9,326 nucleotides of DNA, taken from positions 1-9,326 of the forward strand of contig WQVS01000055.1 of NCBI GenBank assembly GCA_009785705.1, given 5' to 3'. This stretch comes from Coriobacteriia bacterium. GTDB taxonomy: Bacteria; Actinomycetota; Coriobacteriia; WRKU01; WQUG01. Positions 1-7,600 of this stretch are shown one piece after another. The translations under genes were made by a program, and so were the position numbers. The notes beneath the pieces are model-generated. The model searched no databases, had not been told where the DNA came from, and worked only from the letters and a program-made list of their open reading frames with translations. Positions within the stretch are counted from its first letter, which is position 1. Each line of letters starts with the position of its first letter.

Positions 1-1
1 A

Positions 2-997
2 GAGATTGCCCGTCAAATGGGTGCATCGGTACTCGAAAATACTACTCCGCCAGGGGGAGACAAGGGCAAACCCTTTGCAATTAAGGCAGCATTTGATGAT
101 TTGGGTGACCAGCTAACAGAATATTATGATGCCATTGCGGTGTTTGACGCGGACAATTTGGTTGATGCTAACTATTTGCAGGTCATGAATGACCAACTGC
201 TTAATGGGGAGAGAGTAATCCAGTGTTATCTTGATTCAAAAAATCCCACTGACAATCACATTACCTTGGGCTATGCTGCAACTTACTTTTACATGAATCG
301 AAGCTGGCAGCTTGCTAAGTATCGCTTAGGCTTGCACAATGCGATTGGGGGAACGGGGTTTTGTATTGACACCGAAGTAATAAAGGAAATTGGTTGGACA
401 GCCAAATCACTAGTTGAAGACCTTGAATTCACCATGCAGTGTGCCCTTAATAATATTCAAGTAACCTGGTGCCATACGACACATGTATATGATGAAAAGC
501 CAGAAAATTTTAAAGCATCATGTGTCCAGCGCTTGCGTTGGGCTCGGGGCCATTGGGATGTTTTCTTTAGATATGCTCCAAAGCTGCTACGTAGAGCAAT
601 CACGCAACTGGATTTTCGTGCCTTCGACAGCGTTCTCTACTTACTTATGCCAGCATTTATGATCGCTCAGGCCCTAATGTGGATTATCTTCTTCATAGGA
701 GTCTTTGTGATGGGACAAGGTATATTCGTTCTGTTTCCCTTGTGGTTATGGATACCCTTCTGGATAGTCTTGAGGTTCTATGTTCTGTATGTCTGCAGTG
801 TCGATTCAAGCATAAAGTACAGCAAAGTTAGGGCAATTTTAGCCATCATGCTTTTGAATCTGTCGTATATTCCGCTTGCCTGTTGGGGAGTACTTACTTG
901 CAAGAACAAGTCATGGGTATGTACTGAACACACAAAAGGTGTTTCATATGCTCATGCTTCAACTGGAGAACAACAGGTGGGGATTGTAGGGCATTAA
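2..997 (+). CDS. Processive family 2 glycosyltransferase, membrane-bound (5'-truncated by window)
   Basis: The reading frame is open from base 2, before the first in-frame ATG at 17, so the true start and N-terminal part lie upstream. Visible GT2 (GT-A fold) landmarks are an FDADN metal/nucleotide-binding motif (143-157), GGTGF (347-361), the catalytic-region EDLE (416-427) and QRLRW (527-541). The QxxRW-type motif is typical of processive synthases such as cellulose, hyaluronan, NodC and PNAG synthases. Hydrophobic membrane stretches follow at about 622-712 (perhaps two helices), 719-793 and 833-895, and the protein ends in a short polar tail with a W-x-x-T-x-H motif. Inferred role: polymerising a nucleotide-sugar-derived chain at the cytoplasmic membrane and passing it outward. 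No PilZ domain is present, so direct c-di-GMP control of this chain is not indicated. The gene ends 25 bases before the GH26 gene, probably in the same operon. Family assignment is strong; the sugar used cannot be read from the sequence. Confidence 0.88.
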   Translation, partial: EIARQMGASVLENTTPPGGDKGKPFAIKAAFDDLGDQLTEYYDAIAVFDADNLVDANYLQVMNDQLLNGERVIQCYLDSKNPTDNHITLGYAATYFYMNRSWQLAKYRLGLHNAIGGTGFCIDTEVIKEIGWTAKSLVEDLEFTMQCALNNIQVTWCHTTHVYDEKPENFKASCVQRLRWARGHWDVFFRYAPKLLRRAITQLDFRAFDSVLYLLMPAFMIAQALMWIIFFIGVFVMGQGIFVLFPLWLWIPFWIVLRFYVLYVCSVDSSIKYSKVRAILAIMLLNLSYIPLACWGVLTCKNKSWVCTEHTKGVSYAHASTGEQQVGIVGH

Positions 998-1022
998 TCG
1001 CCCTTCAACGAAGGAGAATAAA

Positions 1023-2756
1023 ATGGGGAAAACAGATATCCATCACACGGCAAGCGGGGAAAGCGGAGGTAGCGGAGGCAGGAGCAAAGGCCGCGTAGTG
1101 CTTGCTGTTTTGCTCTTTGTGGTTTTTATGACAGCAATGGGGTGGCAGGTTTATCGAGCCATTTCTGTCGAGGCAGGAAACTCAGGTTTTGTTTCAGAGG
1201 TAACTCAGATTTTCGAAAACGTCTTTAGGGAACCAGAAATTCTCTATGAGTCCATCCCCTTAGATGGTCCAACACTTTGGAGAAACGAGGCCGCAAGCCA
1301 GTCAAAATTTCCTGCTGGCCTGCATGAAATAAGTGAAATTGACGAGCACACTAGTCAGTTTACTAATAATTACTTTGGATATTCCTTTACTTTTCCATCC
1401 GAATGGGAAGCTGATAATCGTGCAGTTCCTCATTACACACGCTTTTTTAGTGACGATTTTCGCATTGACATAACCGTGCAAGATGTAACTGAGGCATGGA
1501 CCAACACGGGAGACTTCATAAGCAAAACACTTTCCCCCATTAAGGGCAGAATAACTCTTGATGAAAGCAGAATTATTGATTCTGCTGATATCCGCATTGT
1601 GGACTATAGCAGGCCCTTTGTTGCGGGCATAGAAAATGACATGAATCATTACAGCTACATTTTTATTACGCGTGGGACTGTTGTTTATCTGATGCAGCTG
1701 AAGACTGGCGAGGATGATCTTAGTGTCATGAAAGATGCTCTTGAAGAAGTTCTCGATAGCTTCACCTTTACAGCGCCGCAGGAATTCGACCTCAATAGTG
1801 AGATTGAGCAACTTGAGCCAGATCTAGATCTAACTCTTGAACACGAGAATAAGACACTGCACATTCCAGCAGACACATTCATGATGGGGATGTACATGGA
1901 TGAAGCTCTTGATATTAATAGAAAAGAAGAAATCTTTGGGACGCAAATAGGTCTGCAAATGTTCTACACCTTTGTTGATTCTCCGTACAATACCTACGTG
2001 AACTATTTAGTGGACAGAAATACGCTTCCAATGGTTACTCTCCTTTTTGAAGAGGGGCACAGCGATGATAATGTGGATGTTGTTAAAGGCATTATAGCTG
2101 GACAATATGATGACACGCTTACTGACTGGGCTGAAAATATTGCCCGGCTTGATGCGCCCGTATTAATCCGTCCAGGAAATGAAATGAACGGGGATTGGTC
2201 TGAGTGGAGCCTACAATATAACTATAACGATCCAGATTTATACAAGCTTGCCTTCACGCATATAGTTAACGTATTCGGAGCTTCGGGTGCCGACAATGCG
2301 TACTTTGTTTGGAATCCTAATGGTAACAGTGCCCCCTACTTTTCTTGGAATGATGCGGCAATGTTTTATCCTAGTGATGAAGTTGTTGACTTTGTTGGAC
2401 TGACCTACTACCACTTTGGGTCTGCAGGAACGAGCAATTTCAAAAAGCTCTATGAGGGTCTTTACTGGGAATATGCAAGAACATTTTTCGAGAAGCCACT
2501 CATAATTGGTGAAGTTGGTGCTGTAGAGCACGGCACTGATAAGGCGGCATGGATTACTGAAATCTTTGAGTATGCACCTGCGCACTTTTCTCGGATTAAG
2601 ATGGTTGTATGGTTTGATGCTCGACATGGTGGCAATTTGACAGGAACAGGTCCTGACCTTCGTTTAAGCACCTCAGATGATAGTCTGGAAGCTTTTCGCG
2701 AAGGAATGAATCGCCCCACAGTAATTAAGGGAATCTATGACACGAGCAGGCGATAG
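1023..2756 (+). CDS. Membrane-anchored extracytoplasmic GH26-type glycoside hydrolase with an N-terminal accessory domain
   Basis: The start is supported by AAGGAG at 1011-1016, six bases upstream of the ATG. Residues 1-23 are polar and Gly/Ser-rich. Residues 24-43 form one hydrophobic helix without a signal-peptidase or lipobox motif, so the protein is probably a type II membrane protein facing outward. Residues about 115-250 form a separate domain that opens with an FGYSFTFPSEW pattern, reminiscent of PsbP-like domains in Gram-positive lipoproteins (fold is inferred). Residues about 270-570 resemble GH26 (mannanase/lichenase family, clan GH-A): RPGNEMNGDW with the likely acid/base Glu387, FVWNPNG at 428-434, LTYYHFG at 460-466, and IIGEVG with the likely nucleophile Glu497. 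Both catalytic glutamates are present. Asn precedes the acid/base where many GH26 mannanases have His. Position between a GT2 synthase and an epimerase suggests trimming or release of the exported polymer rather than foraging on plant mannan. Substrate unknown. Confidence 0.82.
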   Translation: MGKTDIHHTASGESGGSGGRSKGRVVLAVLLFVVFMTAMGWQVYRAISVEAGNSGFVSEVTQIFENVFREPEILYESIPLDGPTLWRNEAASQSKFPAGLHEISEIDEHTSQFTNNYFGYSFTFPSEWEADNRAVPHYTRFFSDDFRIDITVQDVTEAWTNTGDFISKTLSPIKGRITLDESRIIDSADIRIVDYSRPFVAGIENDMNHYSYIFITRGTVVYLMQLKTGEDDLSVMKDALEEVLDSFTFTAPQEFDLNSEIEQLEPDLDLTLEHENKTLHIPADTFMMGMYMDEALDINRKEEIFGTQIGLQMFYTFVDSPYNTYVNYLVDRNTLPMVTLLFEEGHSDDNVDVVKGIIAGQYDDTLTDWAENIARLDAPVLIRPGNEMNGDWSEWSLQYNYNDPDLYKLAFTHIVNVFGASGADNAYFVWNPNGNSAPYFSWNDAAMFYPSDEVVDFVGLTYYHFGSAGTSNFKKLYEGLYWEYARTFFEKPLIIGEVGAVEHGTDKAAWITEIFEYAPAHFSRIKMVVWFDARHGGNLTGTGPDLRLSTSDDSLEAFREGMNRPTVIKGIYDTSRR

Positions 2757-2788
2757 GTAGCGCAAGGTCGCTGAAAGGAAAACGCGGA

Positions 2789-3907
2789 GTGAGTATTAAG
2801 ATACTAAGTGTGTTTGGCACGCGTCCAGAAGCTATCAAGATGCTTCCTTTGGTAAAAGCTGTAGATGCTACAGATGGATTGACGGGCAAGGTGTGCATTA
2901 CGGCACAGCATCGCGAAATGCTTGACCAGATCATGGATGTTTTTGATGTGCGTGCTGACTGGGACCTTGATTTGATGAGGCCAGATCAAACTCTAACCTC
3001 GATTACTTCTGATGTTGCTCATGGCTTGGCAGAAGTTCTGCAGGATTATGAGCCAGACCTTGTGCTGGTTCACGGTGACACTACTACAGGGTTTGCGGCA
3101 GCTTTGGCAGCTTTCTATCATCAGGTTCCTGTAGGTCACGTTGAGGCAGGACTGCGCACCAATAACATCATGTCTCCCTTTCCCGAAGAGGCTAATCGTC
3201 AATTAATTTCACGTATAGCAACCTTGCACTTTTCTCCAACTGAACTCAATGTAGAGAATTTGAATACAGAAGGTGTTGACCAGCATGTTCACATTACGGG
3301 CAATACCGTTATTGATGCTTTCGCCACAACAGTTCGTGATGAATATGCATTTAAGAGCGCAGAACTTGCAGAGATTGACCTGGGTACAGGTAGAAGCATT
3401 TTGCTTACAGCGCATAGGCGCGAAAACTTAGGTGAGCCCATGCGTCAGATATTTATGGCTGTGCACGAATTGGCAGATAAATATCCTGACTTGCAGTTTA
3501 TCTATCCTGTGCACAAGAACCCCGCAGTTTCTAATCTTGCTCAGGAGGTACTGGGGAAGCACCCGCGTGTGTATTTGATTGACCCTATCGATGTGGAAGA
3601 CCTGCACAACCTGATAAGTCACTCCCATCTGGTTATGACAGATTCTGGTGGCCTACAGGAAGAGGCTCCGACTTTGGGTAAGCCAGTATTAGTTTTGCGC
3701 ACAGAGACCGAACGTCCTGAAGCAGTTGATGCGGGTGTTGCTCGTGTTGTGGGCGTTGACAAAGAAGACATCATTGCCGCTGCAAGGACGCTGCTAGAAG
3801 ATGAAGAAGAGTACCTAAGTATGTCCAGGGCAATCAATCCCTATGGCGATGGATATGCCAGTGAGCGTATTTGCGCAGCGATTCAGGAATATTTCGCAAG
3901 TAAGTAG
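2789..3907 (+). CDS. wecB: UDP-N-acetylglucosamine 2-epimerase (non-hydrolysing)
   Basis: This cytoplasmic enzyme interconverts UDP-GlcNAc and UDP-ManNAc, the precursor for ManNAc-containing teichoic-acid linkage units, capsules and exopolysaccharides. Its 372 residues match the usual family length. Characteristic segments occur in order: FGTRPEAIKMLPL near the N-terminus, HGDTT with Asp97, GHVEAGLRT with Glu119, FPEEANR with Glu133/134, ITGNTVID, AHRRENLGE with His209, YPVHKNP, and DSGGLQEEAPTLGKP, which contacts the nucleotide. These correspond to the Asp, Glu, Glu and His catalytic residues of the E. coli WecB family. The start is GTG, with AAAGGAA (2774-2780) eight bases upstream. It lies 32 bases after the GH26 gene, so co-transcription is likely and it probably feeds the neighbouring synthase. 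In Gram-positive species the same enzyme is called MnaA. The hydrolysing epimerase alternative (NeuC type) is less likely given the overall match. Confidence 0.95.
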   Translation: MSIKILSVFGTRPEAIKMLPLVKAVDATDGLTGKVCITAQHREMLDQIMDVFDVRADWDLDLMRPDQTLTSITSDVAHGLAEVLQDYEPDLVLVHGDTTTGFAAALAAFYHQVPVGHVEAGLRTNNIMSPFPEEANRQLISRIATLHFSPTELNVENLNTEGVDQHVHITGNTVIDAFATTVRDEYAFKSAELAEIDLGTGRSILLTAHRRENLGEPMRQIFMAVHELADKYPDLQFIYPVHKNPAVSNLAQEVLGKHPRVYLIDPIDVEDLHNLISHSHLVMTDSGGLQEEAPTLGKPVLVLRTETERPEAVDAGVARVVGVDKEDIIAAARTLLEDEEEYLSMSRAINPYGDGYASERICAAIQEYFASK

Positions 3908-3958
3908 CCTGTGCTTAAGCCTGTAAAATGAATGGGTGTAAGTTTGGCTCTTTGAGAT

Positions 3959-3965
3959 GAGGTGA
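3959..3965 (+). promoter_or_regulatory. Shine-Dalgarno site that decides the pgsA start
   Basis: GAGGTGA matches the 16S anti-Shine-Dalgarno complement and ends five bases before GTG 3971. The other in-frame GTG, at 3962, sits inside this motif and has only a weak purine run upstream, so 3971 is the better-supported start. Confidence 0.6.
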
Positions 3966-3970
3966 GTAAA

Positions 3971-4639
3971 GTGGAAAAGGATACACCTGAAAAGGAAGCG
4001 AAAACACATAAGGAATCCTTTCTTAAACTAAGCCTAGCAAGTAAGATTACCCTGGGGCGCGTGTTGTTCATCCCCCTGTTTTTGGCAGCCCTGCTTTCTG
4101 ATTGGCCCTTGCTTTTCGCGAACTCTGACCTTGCCTATTCTCTGCGTCCCTGGCTTGCCGCTGCAGTTTTTGCGTTAATCGCAGCTACCGATGCTGTGGA
4201 TGGCTACATTGCCAGAAGGCGTAATGAGGTAACCACTTTTGGTAAGTTCATCGACCCTCTTGCAGATAAGCTTTTGGTGACAGCTGCACTGCTTGCCCTA
4301 GTTCAGATAAACGTTTTGCTTGCTTGGATAGCCTTTGTTATTATTGCCCGCGAGTTCATCGTCAGCGGCCTGCGGATGGTTGCTCTGGCAAATGGGATTG
4401 AAGTCGAAGTGTCCAATCTGGGCAAGTTTAAGACCTGGCTGCAAAGCGTTGCCATTGTAATGTTCATTGTAAAAGACAACCTTTCGATTCTGGGCATATT
4501 GGACGCTTCTCCTACAGAGCAAGTTCTAATTCTGGCAGCCTGGGCAGTGATGCTTGCTGCGATAGGGGTTACCGTAGTTTCGCTGCTTAGTTATTGGCGC
4601 TCAGTCAGTGAACGTCTCAATCAACTAGATGAAGTCTAG
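3971..4639 (+). CDS. pgsA: CDP-diacylglycerol-glycerol-3-phosphate 3-phosphatidyltransferase
   Basis: This integral membrane enzyme makes phosphatidylglycerophosphate from CDP-diacylglycerol and glycerol-3-phosphate, the committed step to phosphatidylglycerol and cardiolipin. The complete CDP-alcohol phosphotransferase signature is visible. Counting from the upstream GTG at 3962, it reads D77-x2-D80-G81-x2-A84-R85-x8-G94-x3-D98-x3-D102; subtract 3 for the chosen start. Further family marks are TLGRVLFIPLF before the first membrane helix, IAREFIVSGLR after the catalytic region, and GKFKTWLQ ahead of the next helix. About five to six hydrophobic helices can be traced. A charged Lys/Glu-rich leader of about 25 residues precedes the first helix. 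I chose GTG 3971 over GTG 3962 (three residues longer) because of Shine-Dalgarno placement. The gene follows the epimerase by about 60 bases and precedes the RecJ fusion by 32. Other CDP-alcohol transferases (e.g. cardiolipin or phosphatidylinositol phosphate synthase) are less likely given the REF-IVSGLR and GKFKT segments. Confidence 0.92.
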   Translation: MEKDTPEKEAKTHKESFLKLSLASKITLGRVLFIPLFLAALLSDWPLLFANSDLAYSLRPWLAAAVFALIAATDAVDGYIARRRNEVTTFGKFIDPLADKLLVTAALLALVQINVLLAWIAFVIIAREFIVSGLRMVALANGIEVEVSNLGKFKTWLQSVAIVMFIVKDNLSILGILDASPTEQVLILAAWAVMLAAIGVTVVSLLSYWRSVSERLNQLDEV

Positions 4640-4657
4640 ATGCCTGCCTGCTGTGCT

Positions 4658-4673
4658 ATGCTGAAGTCAGCAT
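4658..4673. repeat. Perfect 7-bp inverted repeat overlapping the start of the RecJ fusion gene
   Basis: Arms ATGCTGA (4658-4664) and TCAGCAT (4667-4673) are exact reverse complements separated by AG. The right arm includes the first two bases of the ATG at 4672. It could be a small operator or an RNA structure that limits initiation, and it falls where a Shine-Dalgarno site would be expected but none is evident. Function is inference only. Confidence 0.5.
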
Positions 4674-7600
4674 GAATACCTTTGAGAATGACCTACAATC
4701 CATACTTCCCTGCAGCGCTGTTTTCGCTAGACTGATTGCCTCGCGTGGATTTACCACGACGGAGGCTGTCCAGAAATTCCTTAATCCTTCCCTTGAAAAA
4801 GACTGGCTAGACCCCTATGAACTTCCTGGCATGGAAGCGGTGGTTGCTCGTCTTGATGCAGCACTGAGCAATGGTGAACATATCTGTGTCTTTGGAGACT
4901 TTGACCTTGATGGTATCAGTGCGACAGCTCTCACGGTGCGTGCCTTGCGAAAGTTGGGTGCAGTACAGGTTAGCTACCTTATTCCAAAGCGTATAGGTGA
5001 AGGTTATGGCCTTAATGCGAGCAGTGTACCAAAACTTATTGCGCTTGCCCCTGATTTGATTGTTACGGTGGATAACGGCATATCGGCAGATGCTGAAATT
5101 AGAACTCTGCAAGATGCAGGCATTGATGTTGTGGTTACTGACCATCATGAACCAGGGGACAATCTGCCAAAAGCTGTGCCCATCTTAAATCCTAAAATGG
5201 ACCTTGGCTATGGTAGTCAGCAGGCGCTTGAGGGCTATCCAGAAAATGTGACTTTCGAGCTAAGTGGCGCAGCAGTTGCATTGAAGTTAGTGCAGGCCTT
5301 GGGGGTTCGAATGCTGAAGCCCCTGTTGTGGCTGGAATATCTTGACCTTGCTACTTTGGGGACGGTGGCAGACGTCATCAATTTGACAGGCGAGAGCCGT
5401 GCCCTTGTCGCCGCTGGCATAGAGCAGATGCGCACACGTCCCTTACCGGGACTGGAAGCACTCACCAGCCAGTTGGCAAATGTTGACCAATCCCTTATTA
5501 CGACACAGAACATTGCCTACGTAGTGGGACCTCGACTGAATGCGGCGGGGCGTGTGGGAGACCCCGTTGATGCCTTGAACCTGCTGCTTGAGGACAATCC
5601 CGATAAGGCACAGACTTTGGCAAGTCGCCTGATAGAGCTAAATCAGCAGCGCCAGGAAGTAGAGCGCGAACTAGAAGCAGCTGCAGTAGAGCAGGCCCAG
5701 CGTGACTACGATGGGCAGCGTGCTTTGGTTCTGGCAGGCTCGGGCTGGCACGAAGGGGTACGCGGCATCGTTGCCTCGCGCCTGGCAGAGCGCTACGGTG
5801 TTCCCACGATAGTCGCAAGTATTAACGACCAGGGCATTCTGGAAGGCTCGGCGCGTAGCGTGGGAAAGGTCGATTTGTTTAAGGCTTTCACCGCCTGCTC
5901 TGAGGTTTTCGACCACTTTGGTGGCCATCCTGCAGCAGCAGGACTGACTCTCAAGGCTTCCCGCTTGGACGAATTCAAGCAGCGTCTTTTTGCTTACATG
6001 GACACCCTTCCCCAGGAGGAGTTTGTCCAGCAGAAACGCTCTGACATTGACGTAAATCTGGCAGAACTAGACTATGACCTGGTCAGTGAATTTGACCGAC
6101 TAGAACCCTGTGGTGAGGGCAACCCGCGCCCCATTTTTGCAGCTTCCAGTATTGAGCTAGTAGAAGCAAAAGTTGTCGGTGCAGAGGGCATCCATCTGCG
6201 CTTTATCGCGCAGCAGCAGACGGCACGGATACCTTCTATTTGGTTCCGCGCGAAACACATCGAAGAATGGCTGAGTACTCCGAACCAGTCGCCCCCGATG
6301 GGGGACGCCATCTTTAAGCTGGAAAAGGACACCTTCCGCGGACGCAAAGGGGTACAGCTTAATATCATTGAGGTATCCATGCAGGGCGATGATTTCCTGC
6401 GCAGGCTCTATGAGCGCGCGCCAGAAATAGTGCAGCGGCGCGAATATGCGGGAATCAGTGATGCGGAGAGTTTCCATACGAAGCTCGTTGGCGTGACTTT
6501 CGAGGGTCGCCAAGAACTTATCGAAAAACTGCAAGTAGGCGATAAGCTAGAACTTCAGCGTGATACCAGTAATGATTATGACCGCAATGCTATCGCCATA
6601 GTGGCCAGCAGACTGCGCGGCATTAGAGGCGGCCAACTGGGCTTCTTAAACAGAGACCTAGCCCGCGAGCTAGCTCCTGCACTAGATGAAGGTACAGATT
6701 ACAAGGCAAATGTCGCAAGCATCACAGGCGGGTCTGACGATAGTCCGTCGCGTGGGGTAAATGTCCTTATCGCACGCGCAGATGCAGAGGAAAGCACTGC
6801 CCAGGACCTGGAGGCAGGCCTTGCAGAACGCAGGCGCCTAGCCGCCCTGCCGCCAGAACAATTGCAGGACGAACTCCGCCGTGTGTTTATTGGTGAAGCT
6901 GGCCTGCATGATGCACAGGCGAAGACTCTGGACTCTTTGGCAGAGGGTCATAATACGCTTACGGTTATGGCGACGGGCAGAGGGAAGTCGCTGATCTTTC
7001 ACATCCATGCAGCGGTTACTGCCATTAAGCAGGGCAAGCCTAGCATCTTCATTTACCCCCTGCGTGCCCTGGTATCTGACCAAGCCTATCACCTGGAAGA
7101 AGTCTTTGCGTGTATTGGACTAAAGATTGCCGTCATCACAGGCGAGACCAGTGTTGAGCAGCGCGAAGATAGTTATACACAGTTATCCAGCGGACAGATT
7201 GACATCGTGCTGACTACACCAGAGTATTTGCACTTTCATGCAGAATCCTTTGCAGCAGTAGCTCAGGTGGGCTTTGTGGTAATAGATGAAGCGCATCATA
7301 TTGGGCAGTCTCGTGCAGGCAACCGTCCTGCCTACGCCATGCTGGGCAAGGCGATTGAGAAGCTGGGCGCCCCAACTACCTTGGCAGTGACGGCAACTGC
7401 TAGCACAGAAGTGGCTGCGCGAATCACAGAAACACTTAACATTGGCAAGCGCGTCCTAGACCCCCATGTACGCGAAAACCTGTTGCTGGTCGATAAGCGT
7501 GCGGAAAAGGATAAGTCCTTCAAGCAAAAGTATCTGCTTCAGCTAGCAGAAGAAGGTCCGTTAAAGCGGGGCTCAAAGCTGGTCATCTACGTGAATTCGC

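Noticed and set aside
1302..1811. Long minus-strand open frame opposite the GH26 gene
   Set aside because: It is antisense to a gene with clear family motifs, and its translation shows no recognisable domain.
1820..1831. AGATCTAGATCT perfect palindrome within the GH26 gene
   Set aside because: A 12-base palindrome is expected a couple of times by chance in a window of this length, and it lies in coding sequence with no supporting context.
3905..3927. Direct repeat AGCCTGT (two copies) after the epimerase gene
   Set aside because: Seven bases, two copies, no inverted structure and no T-run; not a terminator and too short to call a repeat.
3922..3929. TAAAAT preceded by TG, as a possible promoter -10 for pgsA
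   Set aside because: No acceptable -35 hexamer at 16-18 bases, and the TG lacks the intervening base of an extended -10. Read-through from the upstream operon is equally plausible.
4807..5148. Minus-strand open frames opposite the RecJ region (also at 5498-5818 and 6157-6534)
   Set aside because: All are shadows of the intact, motif-rich RecJ fusion frame and show no family signature.
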